Shown here piece by piece: positions 1 to 12,451 of a DNA stretch of 64,000 nt. The DNA lies in assembly GCA_951230915.1 (NCBI GenBank), contig OX579638.1, positions 1,072,696 through 1,136,695 of the forward strand, given 5' to 3'. Under the pieces are notes generated by a model. The model was not told where the DNA came from. It ran no database searches and saw nothing but the letters and a program-made list of their open reading frames with translations. How positions within the stretch are numbered: position 1 is the first letter of the stretch; each line of letters begins with the position of its first letter. Source of the DNA: Antitrichia curtipendula (Eukaryota; Streptophyta; Bryopsida; Hypnales; Leucodontaceae). Made by a program: the position numbers and the translations under genes.

Positions 1-167
1 TGATTTGAGGTTGGAGTCTACTTGCGGAGGGGTGTGATTGCTAATGAGGGTTTCATCGCATGGTTTCAACCAACTGATGGAGTGAGCTTGGAGTGTGGAA
101 TTGTGGGCAACCTGAAATTGGAGAGGACGTGATCGTGAGCTGCTCATTGTGTAGCTTTGGCTGCACT

Positions 168-180
168 GGGGGGGGGGGGG
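168..180. repeat. Poly-G tract (13 G)
   Basis: An uninterrupted run of thirteen G. It is a homopolymer and a likely place for sequencing or assembly length error. No gene context. Confidence 0.9.
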
Positions 181-357
181 CGTGATTTGAGATCAGAGTG
201 TGATTGTTGATTAGGGTTTAGGGTTTGTATTCAATTGACTGGGTTGTTTCAATCGACTCAAGGGAATGAGCTTGGAGTGTAGGCGACCTGATTTTTAGAG
301 GAGAGTTTGTATTTTGGCACAACTGTTCCGCAAATGCAGTGTTTATGGGCAACCTCC

Positions 358-727
358 AGTTTTGGATTTGTTTACTTTTGGACCAACTAGGGTATGAAAG
401 TTGACGTGTAAGCTTCGGGTGTGAGTTGAGTTGTAAACTTTGAATCGGAATAGGTAGGTCCTCAGAACTATACGTGAAAGCTTCTGCTTCATACAGGTCA
501 AGTTGATTCTTAGAGGTGCTATCGTCGGGCATCCCCGGGCGATCTCAAGGCATTTTTGGATCATCCACAAATCTAGTATTACTTCGCGTGATTTCACAAA
601 TTAGAGAGTAGGGTTTCAGTTTGTTTTGCAACTGCAGTTCTCCTTTTCCTCAGACTTCAGTTTTGGATTTGTTTTCTATTGGTCCAACTAGGGTGTGAGA
701 GTTGAGGGTGTAAGCTGAGGGTGTGAA
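358..727. repeat. Diverged direct duplication, ~300-bp spacing
   Basis: The segment 358-425 recurs in diverged form at 658-727. Both copies run from a shared TTTTGGATTTGTTT core through CCAACTAGGGT to a GTGTAAGCT stretch, offset by 300 bases. The surrounding first 950 bases are GT-rich and show no convincing coding sequence. Short frames there (for example 218-532 minus) lack any recognisable domain and look like by-products of the repeat. Confidence 0.6.
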
Positions 728-950
728 CAACTTGAGAGCAGAGTTTGGATTTGTGGACTATCTGTAAAGTCCGCGGTGGAGCAGCACCTACATCGGCGGA
801 GGTGATCGGTGGAATTGGTGATGGATATTTTCCGGGAATTTTCACGTGAGTTCTCAAGGAGTCGTATGAAAGATGTGTAGGTGCATTTCCGTACCTGGCA
901 CAATTGGTCAGTGGAGATGAAACTGGCCATCTCCTTGAATTAGCAACGGT

Positions 951-2234
951 GCGGGAATCTTTTGTAGATAGAGGAATCTTGGAGAATTGATTTCTTCATT
1001 GGACTCTTGGCATGGGATTCACCCTAGAACACCATCCTTGGATTGTAGATTCCTCCGCAACCCCGGTCTTGGGTCAGTGGCTCCTACATGCTAACAATCA
1101 AGGTTTTGAGAATTTGTCGATCTAATGGGAAATTCTAAACCTAACTCTAGGACCCGACCTAGTGGCCTCGTTGTGAATCCTTTGGACTGACTTAGCCATG
1201 AATTGCCACATTCATGGTGGAATTTAGCCCCTTTGGGGCTATCTGACCAAAATCCTCCAAATCTAACCATTTCGTTATTTTTACCCTATTTTTGGGCCAG
1301 GTTTGGTGGGATTCTAAGTCTAAACACAAATCTAGACCAAATACTATAATGGGTATGACACAACCCAATTTTGGTTCTACACTCTTTTTATGGATTTTTG
1401 TATACTTTTATCAACTTTAAATTGCAAATTTCCAAAAAAATAATTCTACGAGTCCCAAGTGACAAATTGGGAGCTCACACCTTGTGAGCTCCCCATCTCC
1501 TTTAAAATGTCGACCGCAGTCACCCATTCCTCAAGATCACTCTCCAGGGATTTTGGTGACACAAAGGAAACTCTATGGTGAAGAGATGAGTGGTCACATC
1601 AAGGTGAGACGCTTTGTTGATTTCTGAATGTCTGTTCCAGGGGTTTTTTAGAGAAGGTTTGCATGATGTTATAGGTCATTTGTCTATTGTCTCACTTGTT
1701 TAATTTCTTGTGTAGGGTGATGAAGTTATTTTGAGGTCCACTACTACTAGTTTGATCGGTTCTCAATTGACAACGCCTTTGAATTCTAATTATGAAGAGC
1801 AAGCTACATCATCTAAACACCGTCGACGTATTTTGCGTCCAAGCTTCATAGGAAAAATGGTCGCACGTTGCAAATGCAAGTCGCATGGGGTAATCTCTAA
1901 ATCAATTTATTCGGGGCCCCATGTTAAAGATGCTTAGGAGGAGAGGTCATTGGTGGCTCAAAGGAGGCAAATTGCCAAGATAGATTCCCACAAATGTAGT
2001 AGGTACAGTCAAGGACCAAAGACATATGCAGCAATGGAGAAGTTGAAGAGCAGGACGCATTTGTAGTAGTTCTATGTAGAATTGGGTAGGTGTCCAGAGG
2101 GAAATAGGGACAAAAAATATATTTGTATATGAACAATCTTGAAACTCTGAATTGTATAGCAAGCATGAATTGTTGTAACACTACTAATAGAGTGCATGTT
2201 TGTTTTTTATGATGGAGACATGTATACTCTTGGA
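951..2234. other. No gene recognised
   Basis: Mostly low-complexity AT-rich sequence. A short plus-strand frame at 1731-1937 follows a possible splice acceptor (GTGTAG near 1715) and encodes a basic Arg/Lys/Cys-rich 68-residue peptide. It matches no family I recognise and could be an exon remnant of a decayed element. Confidence 0.4.
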
Positions 2235-2648
2235 GGTAGCAACTTGTGAAGAAGGTCGCATGGTGTTGTAAGTGATGGTTTGTGAAGAGGGTGCCGTAGT
2301 GTTTAAACGTTTCCAGTATTGTAAACTACAATTGCCAACTCAATCCAAAATGGACATGAACTTAAGAACGGAACTTAGAAAACTATAGAAACAAGCTATA
2401 TGATTCTCCTTTACAAGTACTCTTATAGACTGCAGTTGACATGCTACGGTGTGTAAGAATACTTGTGAAGGAAAGTCACATAGCTTGTTTCTATAGTTTT
2501 CTAAGTTCTGTTCTTAAGATCATGTCTATTTTGGATTGAGTTGGCAATTGTAGTTTACAATGCATTTCATATACCTTTAAACACTATGGCAACTTCTTCA
2601 TGAATCATCACCCTAAACACCGTGCGACCTTCTTCGCAAATTGCTACT
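2235..2648. repeat. Foldback element: ~190-bp inverted arms
   Basis: Bases 2235-2430 reappear in reverse complement at about 2455-2648, separated by a loop of only about 25 bases. The arms align along nearly their full length with scattered mismatches. The best-conserved part is the inner 100 bases, including TTGTAAACTACAATTGCC and GAAAACTATAGAAACAAGC. A transcript would form one long imperfect hairpin. The structure resembles a foldback MITE or a young hairpin small-RNA locus. No coding potential is seen. Confidence 0.85.
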
Positions 2649-2945
2649 TAAAAGGTTGCAATTGATTCCATTACAAGTACTTTGAGACTAATAATACAAC
2701 TTTGCAACTAGTAGTGCTTTACAAAGTCACATTTCATAGTGATTGTACATTCAATGGTTTAGGGTATTTACATTCAATGATTACTTTCAATAAATTGTTG
2801 TGTAATTTGTAATGAACACATGCTATTCAGGGCATCTGCTACAATGTACATAATCTCTATGTCATTGCATTGCAAATGTTGTATTTCTAGAGGTCAAATT
2901 CTATTCAATACATGATTTGTAGTGTAAAAAAAAACTCCCATTTCC

Positions 2946-3761
2946 ATGGAAATCTCCCATTTTAACGAATATGATGTTGAAACAGAGGCGCTTCAATTGG
3001 TTCGGAACCTTTCCGGATTGGTCCCACAGCCCACGGAGCTCGTAATGTAGTCCAACCTCTTCAATGATTGACTGATGAAGGAAGGACAAGTTACCGGATC
3101 CAAAGTGATGACCATCTTGGTTGATTTCCAGGCCAAGATGGAGGGAGTACTGAAGGAGATGAATAAGCTGTTGGGGCACTTGGATCCGGAAAAGGCGATG
3201 GATTTCTCGCAGTTTTCGGATGTCCCCAACTCCTTGTTCATGACGACTTCGGTTAAGGCAACACCCACCGTTCTGACGCAATCTCCGTTTGATGGCCTAA
3301 GATCCCTCTTAAGGCCACCTACAGGTCTTTTTTTGAGCTAAGTGTAGACGCCGATGACGAGCATGATTTCGGTTCTTGAAGTCGAGAAGGAGCTGTATTT
3401 CAAGACAGTTCCGGTGTAGCCGGAAGTTTCCGCCTTGCAGAACGTGTCACCAACTCGATCAAATGTGACAGGGTCATTTTCAATGCCCGGACTGAAGATC
3501 CGTCGAGACCTCATCGACCGGATTGGAGGCCTGACGAATCTGGCTAAGACTCATCCGGAAGGCTTCTCCCACATGCAACAGTTGACACCTATTCGGGACA
3601 GTGCAATGGTAGACTTCGGGGAAACCGAGCAGGAGAAGGAGTCGAACGTGAAATACATCAAGGATTCAGAAGACGAGGAGTTTGAGACCGGATCTGCAAC
3701 GGAGACGGATGAGGAGTCACCCCCACCATTGTGCAAGATTCAGACCCAAGCGACTGTCTAA
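2946..3761 (+). pseudogene. Stop-interrupted 271-codon reading frame, unknown family
   Basis: A single frame runs from ATG at 2946 to TAA at 3759-3761 with no frameshift. It contains five internal stops: TAG 3048, TGA 3069, TAA 3339, TAG 3345 and TAG 3417. Between them the sequence is protein-like. A Lys/Met/Glu-rich amphipathic stretch lies near residues 50-75, a basic patch (LKIRRDLIDRIGG) near 180-195, and an acidic Glu/Asp/Ser/Thr tail near 225-260. I do not recognise the family. The acidic tail and helical segments would suit a transposon-encoded or nuclear protein, which is inference. All five stops could come from CAG, CAA or CGA by one C-to-T change. See the finding on nonsense-only decay. 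Confidence 0.6.
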
Positions 3762-4163
3762 TTGACTCCAATGAAGTCAAACACCGTACGGACTGGAAGA
3801 TATTAGCATTCAAAGTTGAACAAAAAGTTTTTTTCAAGAAGATGCTTAAATTGCCCGAAAAATTAAGATTGTTCATAACTTTCTCATCCCTTGCCCAAAT
3901 ATAATGAATCAAAGCTTCACGTATAGGTAAAAACATAAAATTTTAGAAAAAAAATTCAAAAAAAATTATTTTGACTTTTGTAAATTTTTTGGGGTTGCCC
4001 GCCAATCTCCATTTCTTGCTCATTGTGCTATAACTTTTTCATCCGGCATTCGATTGGAACAAAAATTATATATCCACAAAGCTCTTGCAAAGCTACACAA
4101 CCTTAAAAAATCTCAAAAAGTTACACTTCAAATCGAGACAATAAGAACCTACCCGGACCCAAA

Positions 4164-4201
4164 TTGTCCCCCAAGGGGACAAGTGAGGTTTTAGGGGTTA
4201 A
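4164..4201. mobile_element. Solo piggyBac-like terminus (TTAA)
   Basis: Read on the minus strand, this begins TTAACCCCTAAAACC, with TTAA at 4198-4201, followed by a small CCCC/GGGG hairpin. The shape matches the ends of the TTAA-flanked elements elsewhere in the window. No opposite end was found upstream, so this is probably a truncated copy. Confidence 0.5.
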
Positions 4202-4620
4202 GCCAAACTTGCTATATGAATATGATATTATGCAAATAAATTGCCTTGAATTGGAATTGTCTTCAACTTAGTATTTGAATTTGAGTTGTATTTTATTTGT
4301 TGATTTTTTAACCGAGTGCTATTGCAAACTTAAGGAAATTGCCCGGAATGTGAGGAAAAAAAAAAAAAAATTCATCGAATTACATGATTGAGCTTAGGCA
4401 TCAATAGAATGACCATGGAGAACTACCCAATGACATGTGAAAAGAACAACAAAAAGCTGAGTCACCCCATAAACTCCCAGTTCATTGGCCCCAAAATCCA
4501 TAACACGTCCGGATTAGGTCCCGCTCCTTTCCTCGAGTTTGATGGTATTGTACCAAGTACAGTCCCCCCATTGAATAGAGGAGGGCTCTTGATTGTGGAA
4601 GACCAATTTGATTGTCCTCC

Positions 4621-4815
4621 CACAGGGTGTTCATATCGCGTTCCCGGTGTTAATTCCCGGTGAGTGTCAAAATTCCCTGTGTATGCGTAGTTGCAACATG
4701 TGTCCAAAATACCTATAAATAGAAAAGTTTTTACAGGTGTCAAATTTTAAAGTTCAGTGGGAATTTTGACACTCACCGGGAATTAACACCGGGAACGCGA
4801 TATGAACTCCCTGTG
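4621..4815. repeat. Near-perfect 57-bp inverted repeat (MITE-like)
   Basis: Arms 4621-4677 and 4759-4815 are reverse complements with a single mismatch, around a loop of 81 bases. The arm is GC-richer than the surroundings and contains a nested CCCGGTGTTAATTCCCGG motif. The loop holds TATAAATAG near 4715. The near identity of the arms indicates a recent event or selection for pairing. No target duplication is clear. Confidence 0.85.
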
Positions 4816-6021
4816 TCCTGTCTGTTCTGTAGTAGGAAAGCTCCTGCCCAACTTCTGTTTTTTGCATTTGTTTTGGAAAGAAAGGCCTTTGCCTGTTTGC
4901 CCATCAAAGTGCACCTTTCATCAGAGAAGAAGATGGGAAGGAATAAAGCCGCAGTCAGTCGAACAAGACGGATTCACCACAGAACTCCAGACGGTAGCTG
5001 TTCTATTCCGGAAAGTCCCCGAAGCAGTGGGAAGGATTCCGTCGCTTGCTAAATGAAGTTCAGAGGGTGCGAATATCCCGTTTACCCATTTTCCTTAAGT
5101 TTGCGCTGTCCCGTTTTAGAAGCAGGGTGAGCTAGATCAGTTGAATCTAAATTCCTTGAGAGTTGAGACACCGCACCCGGTCCCTCCCTCGGAGTTGATT
5201 GATTGCCCATCAAGCATCATGACCTAACTTAACTTATTAAGTTAAAAACTTCAGTATGATAGATCCAACAGCTCCGGAACTGCCGTGCAGTGGCTTCAGT
5301 TGTCAGAATTCATTCATGAATATTCTATATCAAATCTTTGCACTGCAGAGCATCATTATTCCGAATCAGGCCAACCTGGCCTCCATACAATATTACAAAT
5401 ACACGTACTACTGGACTGGACTGGACTGGAAAAGGCAGGCAGGGAGCGCAGAGGCCGTCAGAGGGCCTGCACAAGGAGCGGACCTGGAAGGAAGCAGGCA
5501 GGCAGGGCTTTTGCATTTCATTCATGATTTGGGCAGAAAAGGGACAGTGGAGAAGATATTTCAGGGATGAAACACGACAATCATGGACAGAAAAAAGTCG
5601 CCGGGTCTTCATTCAATAGTGTATACATTCATCCAAAATGGCAGATATCATCTGAAGGTTTGGTAACAAAGTAGTAGTTTCATCCAGTGACAATGGGAAT
5701 ACCGGTGACAAAAGATTCCCTGAAAATTTGTTGGTAAGGTAGTCTGCTCTTAACCAGGGCTTTTTTTTCATTTTTGAAGAAGTGCCATAGTGGCGATACA
5801 AAATGTAACAGTGGTGCTCCAAATTGCAACATTCATCCACTTATTGGATGTATAGTATAGTTTTCATCCACAATTAGGCGATTTCATCTAATATTTTTTT
5901 AAATTTCAAAGTTGTCTGGCGATTTCATCCAATTTTTTTGGCATTTTTTATAACCTTTTTTAGCCAGATTTTTTTTCTGGTGCAATCTGGCACCAGAAAG
6001 CCAAAAAAAAAAGCCCTGCTC
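4816..6021. other. No gene recognised
   Basis: Short overlapping plus frames at 4802-5056 and 5256-5619 have no recognisable domain. CTGGA is repeated four times at 5411-5430. Poly-A/T runs and a CACCAGAAA inverted pair lie near 5960-6000, just outside the following TTAA element. Confidence 0.4.
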
Positions 6022-7000
6022 TTAACCCCAAAGTGACAAAGAGGACAGAAAGTGTCCTCATACAGTTTCAAGTCCAGTTCAAAGTGCTGTAACTTTTGCA
6101 TCCAAGGTCCAAAGTCAATAAAACTTGTTGGAAAAGTTGCGTTCTCCCCTCTAGTTTGTGTGGTAAAATTTTCAGATTAATCCAAGGTTTACTGATATTT
6201 TGGAAGCCAATCGAAGTTCACAACTTCAATTTGAGTTCACCAAATTGTATTTTAGGGCTGCAACTTCGGAGCCTTGTATCTCCTTCATCCATTGCTCATT
6301 TTCAATAAATAAAAATTGGGTTTTGTTCCCCTTGAAGTATAGTTATTGTGGTAAAGTTTTCATGTCAATCCAAGTTGTTTTGAATGTTTGGGAGCAATTT
6401 AAAGTTCCTAATCCTGCCATTTTTGGAGTATAGTGAACTTTGGCGGCTTGTTTTTTCTTCATACAGAGTCCATCTTCAATAATTCTTTTGGAAAAATTGC
6501 GCATACTAGTCTAGTTTGTGTGGCTACAATTTCATGTTAATCCAAGAATTAATGAGTGACAAAGAAGCATTCTAGTAGAAGGAGGTTCAGCTTTAGATCT
6601 GTTTTTTGCAATTTTTCTTGTTGATTTTTGACATTTCAAAGCTGTTTTGTAGACACAATGAGTCAATTGAATTTATTTATTTTCCCACCAATGTGTTTGT
6701 ATACTAGTTTTGAATCATTTTGTAGTGTAAAGTTTTTTCATTTGAGTACGTTTAGAAATCAAATTTCACCTCCAAATGTATTTTTGGAAAAATTTCAGCA
6801 TCCATTTTCAACACTAAAACATTATGATCTTGCAATCTATGTGGCCAATTGACTTCAAATTTTGTACATGTCATCTACAACATGTACACTACAAGATTGT
6901 ACGGTTGAGATTTGTATAACTTGAAGACATTTAGATCCATAAAGCTTCAAAAGCAATGATGTTTTTGAACCCTAGAAATTGAATGTCACTTTGGGGTTAA
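6022..7000. mobile_element. Non-autonomous piggyBac-like element, 979 bp with TTAA ends
   Basis: The left end TTAACCCCAAAGTGACA (6022-6038) is matched exactly in reverse complement by TGTCACTTTGGGGTTAA (6984-7000). Thus 13-bp perfect inverted repeats are bordered by TTAA at 6022-6025 and 6997-7000. This is the same layout as the intact piggyBac element at 32034-37676. The interior is AT-rich. It has two related segments containing CTAGTTTGTGTGG at about 6150 and 6510, so the inside seems to be an old tandem array. It has no transposase, so movement would need one supplied in trans. Confidence 0.8.
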
Positions 7001-7494
7001 AGCGACCATTTAGAAGCTGGTTGCCTTTTCAGGGAAGCAAATTTCTTGAAACAATTTTCAGTAATTTTTCGTAGGAAGAAAAATGGAATTGGCTTCTAAT
7101 CCAAGTCGTTTCATGTTTTTTAGACCTTCTTGGAATTAGTTATGAATTTTGAAGTTGAAACATTGTAGTCACTAAAAGTGATGACCTCCTGAAATGTACA
7201 CTATTGATACATTGGAGAAAGCATAGTGTACCTCTATGTCATGATCGCATTTAGAACAAGGTCGCTTTTAGAGTAGACTACCTTTAAGAAACGTTCAATT
7301 CCTTGGATGTTGGATTAGAAAACTCTTCAACATCTTCTTAGTAGGAAAGAAAAAATTTGGACAACCTCAATTTAGTAATATAGTAATATTATATTAGGCA
7401 CAGATAAGACACTTCCTATAAAAAAAATAATTAGAACTCATGTTTGAAGCTAAACATATTGCATACATTTTTTATGATTATAATTCCTTATCTT

Positions 7495-7820
7495 TTAACC
7501 CCTAAATCCCCAAAGTCTTTTGCCATCTAAAGTCACACAAAACTACCACTTCTATTGTAAATAGCAAACAATAAAAAATAAATAAAAAACCTTCACCTGA
7601 TAGAATTTTATGATTTTGAGGGGCGCTTCCTTGAACTATTTTTTAGACTTAGGGTGATATAAATTTTGCTATTGAGCATTGATTGATTATATTCACATAA
7701 ATCTATTCTCATTTCCTATCTTCAAGAAAATTCAAAAAATGTTGTCAAAAATTGAGATTACTTGAGCCTATTTGAAATCCCAAGATTCCCTCACAAAGAC
7801 TTTGGGACTTTAGGAGTTAA
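7495..7820. mobile_element. piggyBac-like MITE, 326 bp
   Basis: TTAA at 7495-7498 is followed by CCCCTAAATCCCCAAAGTC. The right end, read backward from 7820, is TTAACTCCTAAAGTCCCAAA and continues GTCTTTG. The ends agree for about 28 bases with a few mismatches. The interior is AT-rich and non-coding. The diverged ends suggest an older copy than the one at 6022-7000. Confidence 0.7.
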
Positions 7821-8563
7821 GGACTAGGCATTCACTTATTGAATAATGAATAATGGATGAATGCGAAAATGCTCCAAGCATAGAGATCCTTGGATTTTCA
7901 TTGAACTAAATGATTGTAGGTTCTTGAGTTGGTTCTCTAATATTTTTATGGATTATATTTTCTAAATAAATTATTTCCAAATATTCTATTGTTGAAAAGG
8001 TTCAATAAGTTCCACCTCAAAAAATCACTTTTGCATATAAAAATAGGATTTTTATAATTGACTTGAATATTATACAAGAAAAATGAAAAATCTCAAAAGT
8101 CTAATATAATTCAAACTTATCATTTCAACCCCCCCAAAAAATCATGTGAAAAGTACAAATATTCATTCTAAATTCAATTATATAAGGAATTTTTCAATTT
8201 TGGTTTCAAATTACATTTAAAAGTATTGTATAGATTGACCCTATCCACCAATAGTAGTAGATCATATGCATATGGTTTCATTTACTACATCAAAACTTGG
8301 GTATAGTAATACCTTTAACCACATGAATATGATCTATGGATATTAACCTATATGGTAGTAGATAAAACCATATATATGGATGTGGTCTAAGGATATGAGT
8401 CTATATAGTAGTAGTTATACTCATATGGATATCTTCTACAATTTTTATCATATGGGTATTTACAAATTTGATTTATTTTCCATTATTAAAATATTCTTAT
8501 TAGTTTCATCTTCTAATACATCTTTGCAATTTTATAAGTTAGCATACATCTTTTCTTTTGTCC

Positions 8564-9106
8564 TTAATCCCTTAAAAACCAGAGTAAACAAGTCCAAATT
8601 TCCAAAATTGTGAATATGTATTATATAATGCAACAAAAAATAATAATTCAATGATGACTCTCAAACAATAATTGTAAATGTGTTTCAAAGATCATTTCCA
8701 TATAATTAGATCAAATATTCAAATGGAACACAAATCAATATTTTCAATAAAATAAGAAGTCAAAGGTTGAAAACTCCTTCTAAAATTGATTATTGATTGA
8801 ATATTTGCAATTTTCACATATAAATAATTATAAGTTCAAAATTTAAGTTCTAGCCATAGTAAGTTTTAAAGATTTTTATGATGTCATTTTAAAAGGTCAT
8901 TTTTTTGACACCATATCTACTAATGTCCCTTTAATCATAAAATATTTGCAAAGCAAAGTCATTTCAACCTATATTGTACAAATGTTAAAGAACTAGCATA
9001 AAAATCTTCAAACATTTAATGATGAAAAATGCATTTTGGTATGTTGGATACGTGTTTGCGTTCATGTATTGCTCAAAATTTGAACATTAGGGCTTTAAAA
9101 GGTTAA
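8564..9106. mobile_element. Possible degenerate TTAA element
   Basis: The left TTAATCCCTTAAAAACC at 8564 and the right end read from 9106, TTAACCTTTTAAAGCCC, agree at about 13 of 17 positions. The match is weak and the interior is featureless AT-rich sequence, so chance pairing of TTAA sites is a real alternative. Confidence 0.35.
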
Positions 9107-9174
9107 AGACTAGGAATAATATTAGATTCAAAAATTACAAAGATATATAATAAAATAAAGCTTAAGAGAATAAC

Positions 9175-9880
9175 TTAACCTTGGAATGCCGTTGGTATCA
9201 TTATGTGGTGCTTTGATGACAATCCAATGGGCTATACAGCTATTAGAAATATTTTTTCATCCCCGTTTACCTTGTTGACCTTTCATGCTAGGTTATGAAT
9301 AGTATCCAATTGAGTTTGTATTCTTCCAATGTGTTTTTTTCCACGTAAATGGGTGGTTAGTAAAAAATATGGATTACAAAATATGCTATTTTAGTGTATT
9401 TTGGAAAGTTGTTGTTCCTTGCTCTAAATCCGAAACTTCTTCACAAAAATGATATTTTTTGAGTTTGAGCCCAACTAACAAAACAAAGGTCATCTACTCA
9501 AGTTTCTACTCCAATTTGAATTTTGAAAAAATTCCTAATATTGAATATTTTATTGAAATATGAACTTTGGATGTATTTTCAATGTCTATTGAATTCTAAT
9601 TACTGAATTTACTCTGTGATGTTTGTCATAGTAATATACACACATTGTGAAATTTTCAGATTTTTTGAAATGATTTTCTATTTGGTGTGATTTTTTTTTC
9701 ACTTTCTCTTCAAAAATTCTCAAAAAAATCAATTTTCTACAAAAAAAAATCAAATCTTTTTGTAAAGTAAAGAAGACTTGTAATTTCATCTCTGAAAAAT
9801 AAATATAATTTTTTTTGTACATATCTAGTTGCAAAATGGCAACAAAATCAATGGTCATAGGTCTGTCATTTAGGGGTTAA
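9175..9880. mobile_element. Possible TTAA element with one good end
   Basis: The right end is typical: read from 9880 it is TTAACCCCTAAATGACAG. The proposed left end, TTAACCTTGGAATGCCG at 9175, matches only partly. The terminus at 9880 is convincing. The pairing is not. Confidence 0.4.
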
Positions 9881-11364
9881 TAATGGCTATTATGCAAATG
9901 TTTCAAAATATGATCCAGAAAATATGTTGTTGCACCAATCAATTTTTATCAATAAATTTAGAACAAAAATTCAAAACTCCTTTTAAATAAAATTTAGATT
10001 GAAAATTTAGATTTTTCAAATGTTTTTTCTATTTAATTACAAAATATTAAGTTCTAATTACAACAATGTTTTTCAACTACTATTTTATTTGTTTTTATAA
10101 ACTGTTTTTAATGAATTGTTTTGAGAACTTCAAGTGCTACTTTCCAAAGTGAAACAAATTTCATTTCTTTGAGTTAAAGAATACATGCAAATCAAATTCT
10201 TGAAAATTTGCCTTGTAAAAATATAATAAATTGAAACAATAACCTACAAACAATTAGGCAAATGTGAAAATGAGGATTCTATGTGCTTGGAATGTGTATG
10301 TTCATTTGTTTTTCAAAGTTCAAATGCCTTTTGTTTAAGAAATCAAGGAATAAAAGATTGGCTCTACATCCACAAAATCAAACATCATTTCCAATGAAAT
10401 TAAATTTTACAATCTATATAAAATTATATTTTGTAATTTTACTATTAATTTCCAAATTAATGAAGAAATTTTGATGTTATTATATAAAAGTATCTATATT
10501 CTATAATATTTATGGCAAAAATATTTTTTTAAATGAAATTGCTAATTGATAGCACACAATCCAATTAATCCACATTTTAGAGGATATCACTAGTATTATT
10601 CTTTGGTGCTACTTTCCTTGAAATTCAAACAATGATTGAATGTTTTACACCCTATAATCTCTTGAAAGTGATCTTATGAGTGTTTCCCACTGCGTTTGGC
10701 AAGAAACACCCAAGAGTTGGCCAGCGGAGAGTGTATGGGACTCTTCCAAACAATAGACTCCTAAATAAGTACTTTGTGATAAATTTTGACCTAAATGACC
10801 CTAAGTGAATGTGGGACAACACCCTTAAATCACCCAATTCTATGTCCTAAAATCTTGTAACCATCCTAACACATGTTCTAGGAAGTTGAGATGACCTCCT
10901 AGGCCAAAGTCCCAACTAAATTAGCCTTATAGGGATCAAAAAGGTCCAAATTAAGCCCTAAAGAAAAATTACAGCACACACATCCATCCGCAAACACCAC
11001 AATTTCACATGCCTTGTCCTAAATCATTTAGCAATTCCTTTTAAGTCTCCAAGGTTTCTTCCTAGGGCAAAGTTCTCCTAAAAATCACCTTGAGGGCCTC
11101 AAAATGAGCCCTAATTGAGATCTAACCTAAAATTCCAGCACACTACCAATCCTCCAAACATCCAAATTCAACATGCATGGACCTCAAATGCATTTGCAAT
11201 TCAACCTAAGTTCCAAGGTTTAATGATAAGACATCGTTCCTTTTTTCCTCAAGAAGATTCCATGCAACCATAGTAAATCATTTACTCAAACATGCAAAAA
11301 CACCCATACATTGTAATAAGCATTACATTTAGAATTTGATGTCAGTCAACAAGAACGAGGAATT

Positions 11365-11715
11365 ACGAGAAGGGCAACCAATCTCCGCTAAGGGCAGTTG
11401 ACCTCCCTTCACAAGATGGGCCACCATTGCCTCGTCTTTGCTCCAACTGGGATGAACTTAGTCTCTAAGGAAAGATGATTGCAAGGCGCACCATGTCTCC
11501 AAAATTCAATTCCATCCACCTTGCCAATCTTTCACAATCGCCTGTCAAAACTAGCATTTCCATTTGAAGGCGATAGCTGACCTCTCTCCACAAAAACGTC
11601 CATCATTTCTTTGTCCTTGCTCCAAATTGGTCGAGCTGTAGATTTTTGAAAACCTGACTTCAAGGTGCACCACCCTCCAAATTTTAGCTCCATCCACCTT
11701 GCCAATCTTCCGCAA
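11365..11715. repeat. Diverged tandem duplication, ~180-bp unit
   Basis: Two units are aligned by the shared phrase CCATCCACCTTGCCAATCTT, at about 11512 and 11690, and by matching upstream text (TGACCTC, then a TTTGCTCCAA/CTTGCTCCAA core). The copies differ at many positions. The 82-codon minus frame at 11532-11780 lies inside the repeat and is not supported as a gene. Confidence 0.6.
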
Positions 11716-12401
11716 TCGCCTACCGAAGTTGGTAGTTCCCTTCCAATTTCAAAAAATCCTAATTTTCTTCCATCTTCCAATCCAATTTCCCATCTAACCT
11801 AAATAAACACTAATTTTCTTCACCCATTTTTCTCAAAACAAGTGGACCTACTCCGACAAATTGTCCTACATGATTTCCATCCTTCATTTCTTTCAATTCA
11901 TGTTAAAAAACGCCCAACATCTCCAACATTCTTAAAAAAAACATACACCCCAAAAGTTTTCAAGAGAGGAGAGAGAGAGAGAGCTTGCAACCCAACTTTT
12001 GCTAATATCCACCTCTTAACAAATTATGTTTTTAAATTCCGTTCATCCATCACTACTTTACTGTAAAAATGTTAATTTAGTGTAAAATGCGCCAAATTAG
12101 TGAAAATTGCACCTTTTAGGCGTAAATTGCGCTAATTTAGTGTAAACTCCTCTACATTATTGTTTTTCTCCAATTTTACTATTTTTACCTTACTTTAGTG
12201 GTTCCTTCACTATTCTAGTATTCTAGTAGTAATAGTTTTAAGTTTACTAACTTGTTTTGTGTTTTTTCATGTTTATTATTTTTTGTGATTTTCATTTTAT
12301 TTTTAGCTTCATTTCCTACTTGTAATATTTTGGTTTTCATTTTATTTTTGTATTTTTATACTTTCTATATTTTTATTTTTATTTTTATATTTTTTATAAT
12401 T

Positions 12402-12403
<2 letters not shown>

Positions 12404-12443
<40 letters not shown>
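12404..12443. repeat. (AT)20 microsatellite
   Basis: An uninterrupted alternating AT tract of about 40 bases, followed by a poly-T run. Confidence 0.95.
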
Positions 12444-12451
<8 letters not shown>

